In this document: piece by piece, positions 62,216 through 62,307 of the stretch
Numbering within the stretch: position 1 is the first letter of the stretch
How the letters are laid out: the number at the start of each line of letters is the position of its first letter
From: Gammaproteobacteria bacterium
Lineage (GTDB): Bacteria; Pseudomonadota; Gammaproteobacteria; Enterobacterales; Neiellaceae
Assembly (NCBI GenBank): GCA_017425245.1
Contig: JAFOOX010000062.1
Location: forward strand, 1 to 62,307
DNA length: 62,307 nucleotides
Reading direction: 5' to 3'
Program-made: the position numbers and the translations under genes
Notes under the pieces: model-generated
What the model was told of the DNA's origin: nothing
The model's database searches: none
What the model saw: the letters and a program-made list of their open reading frames with translations, nothing else

Positions 62216-62307
62216 GGTCTTCGTCGCCGAATGCCAACAACACGAACAACGCGTGGAACCTGAATGTTAACAACGGTAACGTCAACAACAACAACAACAA
62301 CAACAAA
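62216..62307 (+). repeat. DGR template repeat (TR), cut by the right edge
   Basis: Invariant template copied by the reverse transcriptase with errors at adenine. In the reading frame of the variable gene it is almost entirely AAC and AAT codons broken by fixed GCC, GCG TGG, CTG, GTT, GGT and GTC codons, the classic AAY design that can change to many residues but never to a stop. Thirty-eight adenines are visible in 92 bases, ending in a run of AAC triplets. The end of the template, its homing marker and the reverse transcriptase gene lie beyond the window. Confidence 0.95.

Noticed and set aside
62280..62307. AAC run as a simple microsatellite or sequencing artefact
   Set aside because: The bases before it align to the variable repeat with changes only at A, and the run stays in register with variable codons; it is part of the template repeat.

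Overview
The window is high-GC DNA from a gammaproteobacterium. Its conserved genes (rlmJ, tusDCBE, fadE beside a YafJ-type amidotransferase and arfB, sixA, ubiT/ubiU/ubiV, a pitrilysin-like M16 protease, slt) suggest an aerobic or facultative member of or near the Aeromonadales. The genus is inference only.

Positions 1-18023 hold a salicylate-capped thiazoline/oxazoline siderophore locus of the yersiniabactin/pyochelin type. On the minus strand are an NRPS cut by the left edge (aryl carrier, heterocyclisation, start of adenylation), a single-chain fusion of salicyl-AMP ligase with salicylate synthase, a TonB receptor and a YbtP/YbtQ-like ABC pair. Divergently on the plus strand are a periplasmic binding protein, two FecCD permeases, an ATPase, a second TonB receptor and an Sfp-type phosphopantetheinyl transferase. 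Together they make, activate, recognise and import one aryl-capped chelator.

Positions 18024-28722 look like a defence island ending at tRNA-Ser(CGA). It carries two AbiEi/AbiEii modules (one toxin frameshifted), a winged-helix Fic protein under a cluster of TGGCGCnGTT operators, and a 1,274-residue methyltransferase/PLD/helicase/S24/DUF3427 protein. The modules are bracketed by short imperfect direct repeats, and the 5' end of the large gene exists twice. Behind the tRNA lie tandem repeats that each carry a copy of its 3' end, like the rtT repeats of E. coli tyrT.

Positions 28722-58740 are ordinary chromosome: rlmJ, class II DAHP synthase, a binding protein coupled to a sensor kinase, an RluA-type pseudouridine synthase, slt, a MoxR/DUF58/TgpA operon, fadE with two FadR-like boxes, a YafJ-type amidotransferase, arfB, a GGDEF-EAL protein, an M16 protease, sixA, the anaerobic ubiquinone genes, a lipoprotein GH13 amylase, an IS4-family remnant, a YbaY-like lipoprotein, tusDCBE and tRNA-Ser(UGA).

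Positions 58996-62307 are most of a diversity-generating retroelement. A repeat-rich surface lipoprotein ends in a DUF1566 C-type-lectin-like domain containing a variable repeat. An avd gene follows, then a template repeat made of AAC codons that runs off the right edge. Over 92 aligned positions, 24 of 25 differences between template and variable repeat fall at template adenines. The reverse transcriptase should lie just beyond the window.
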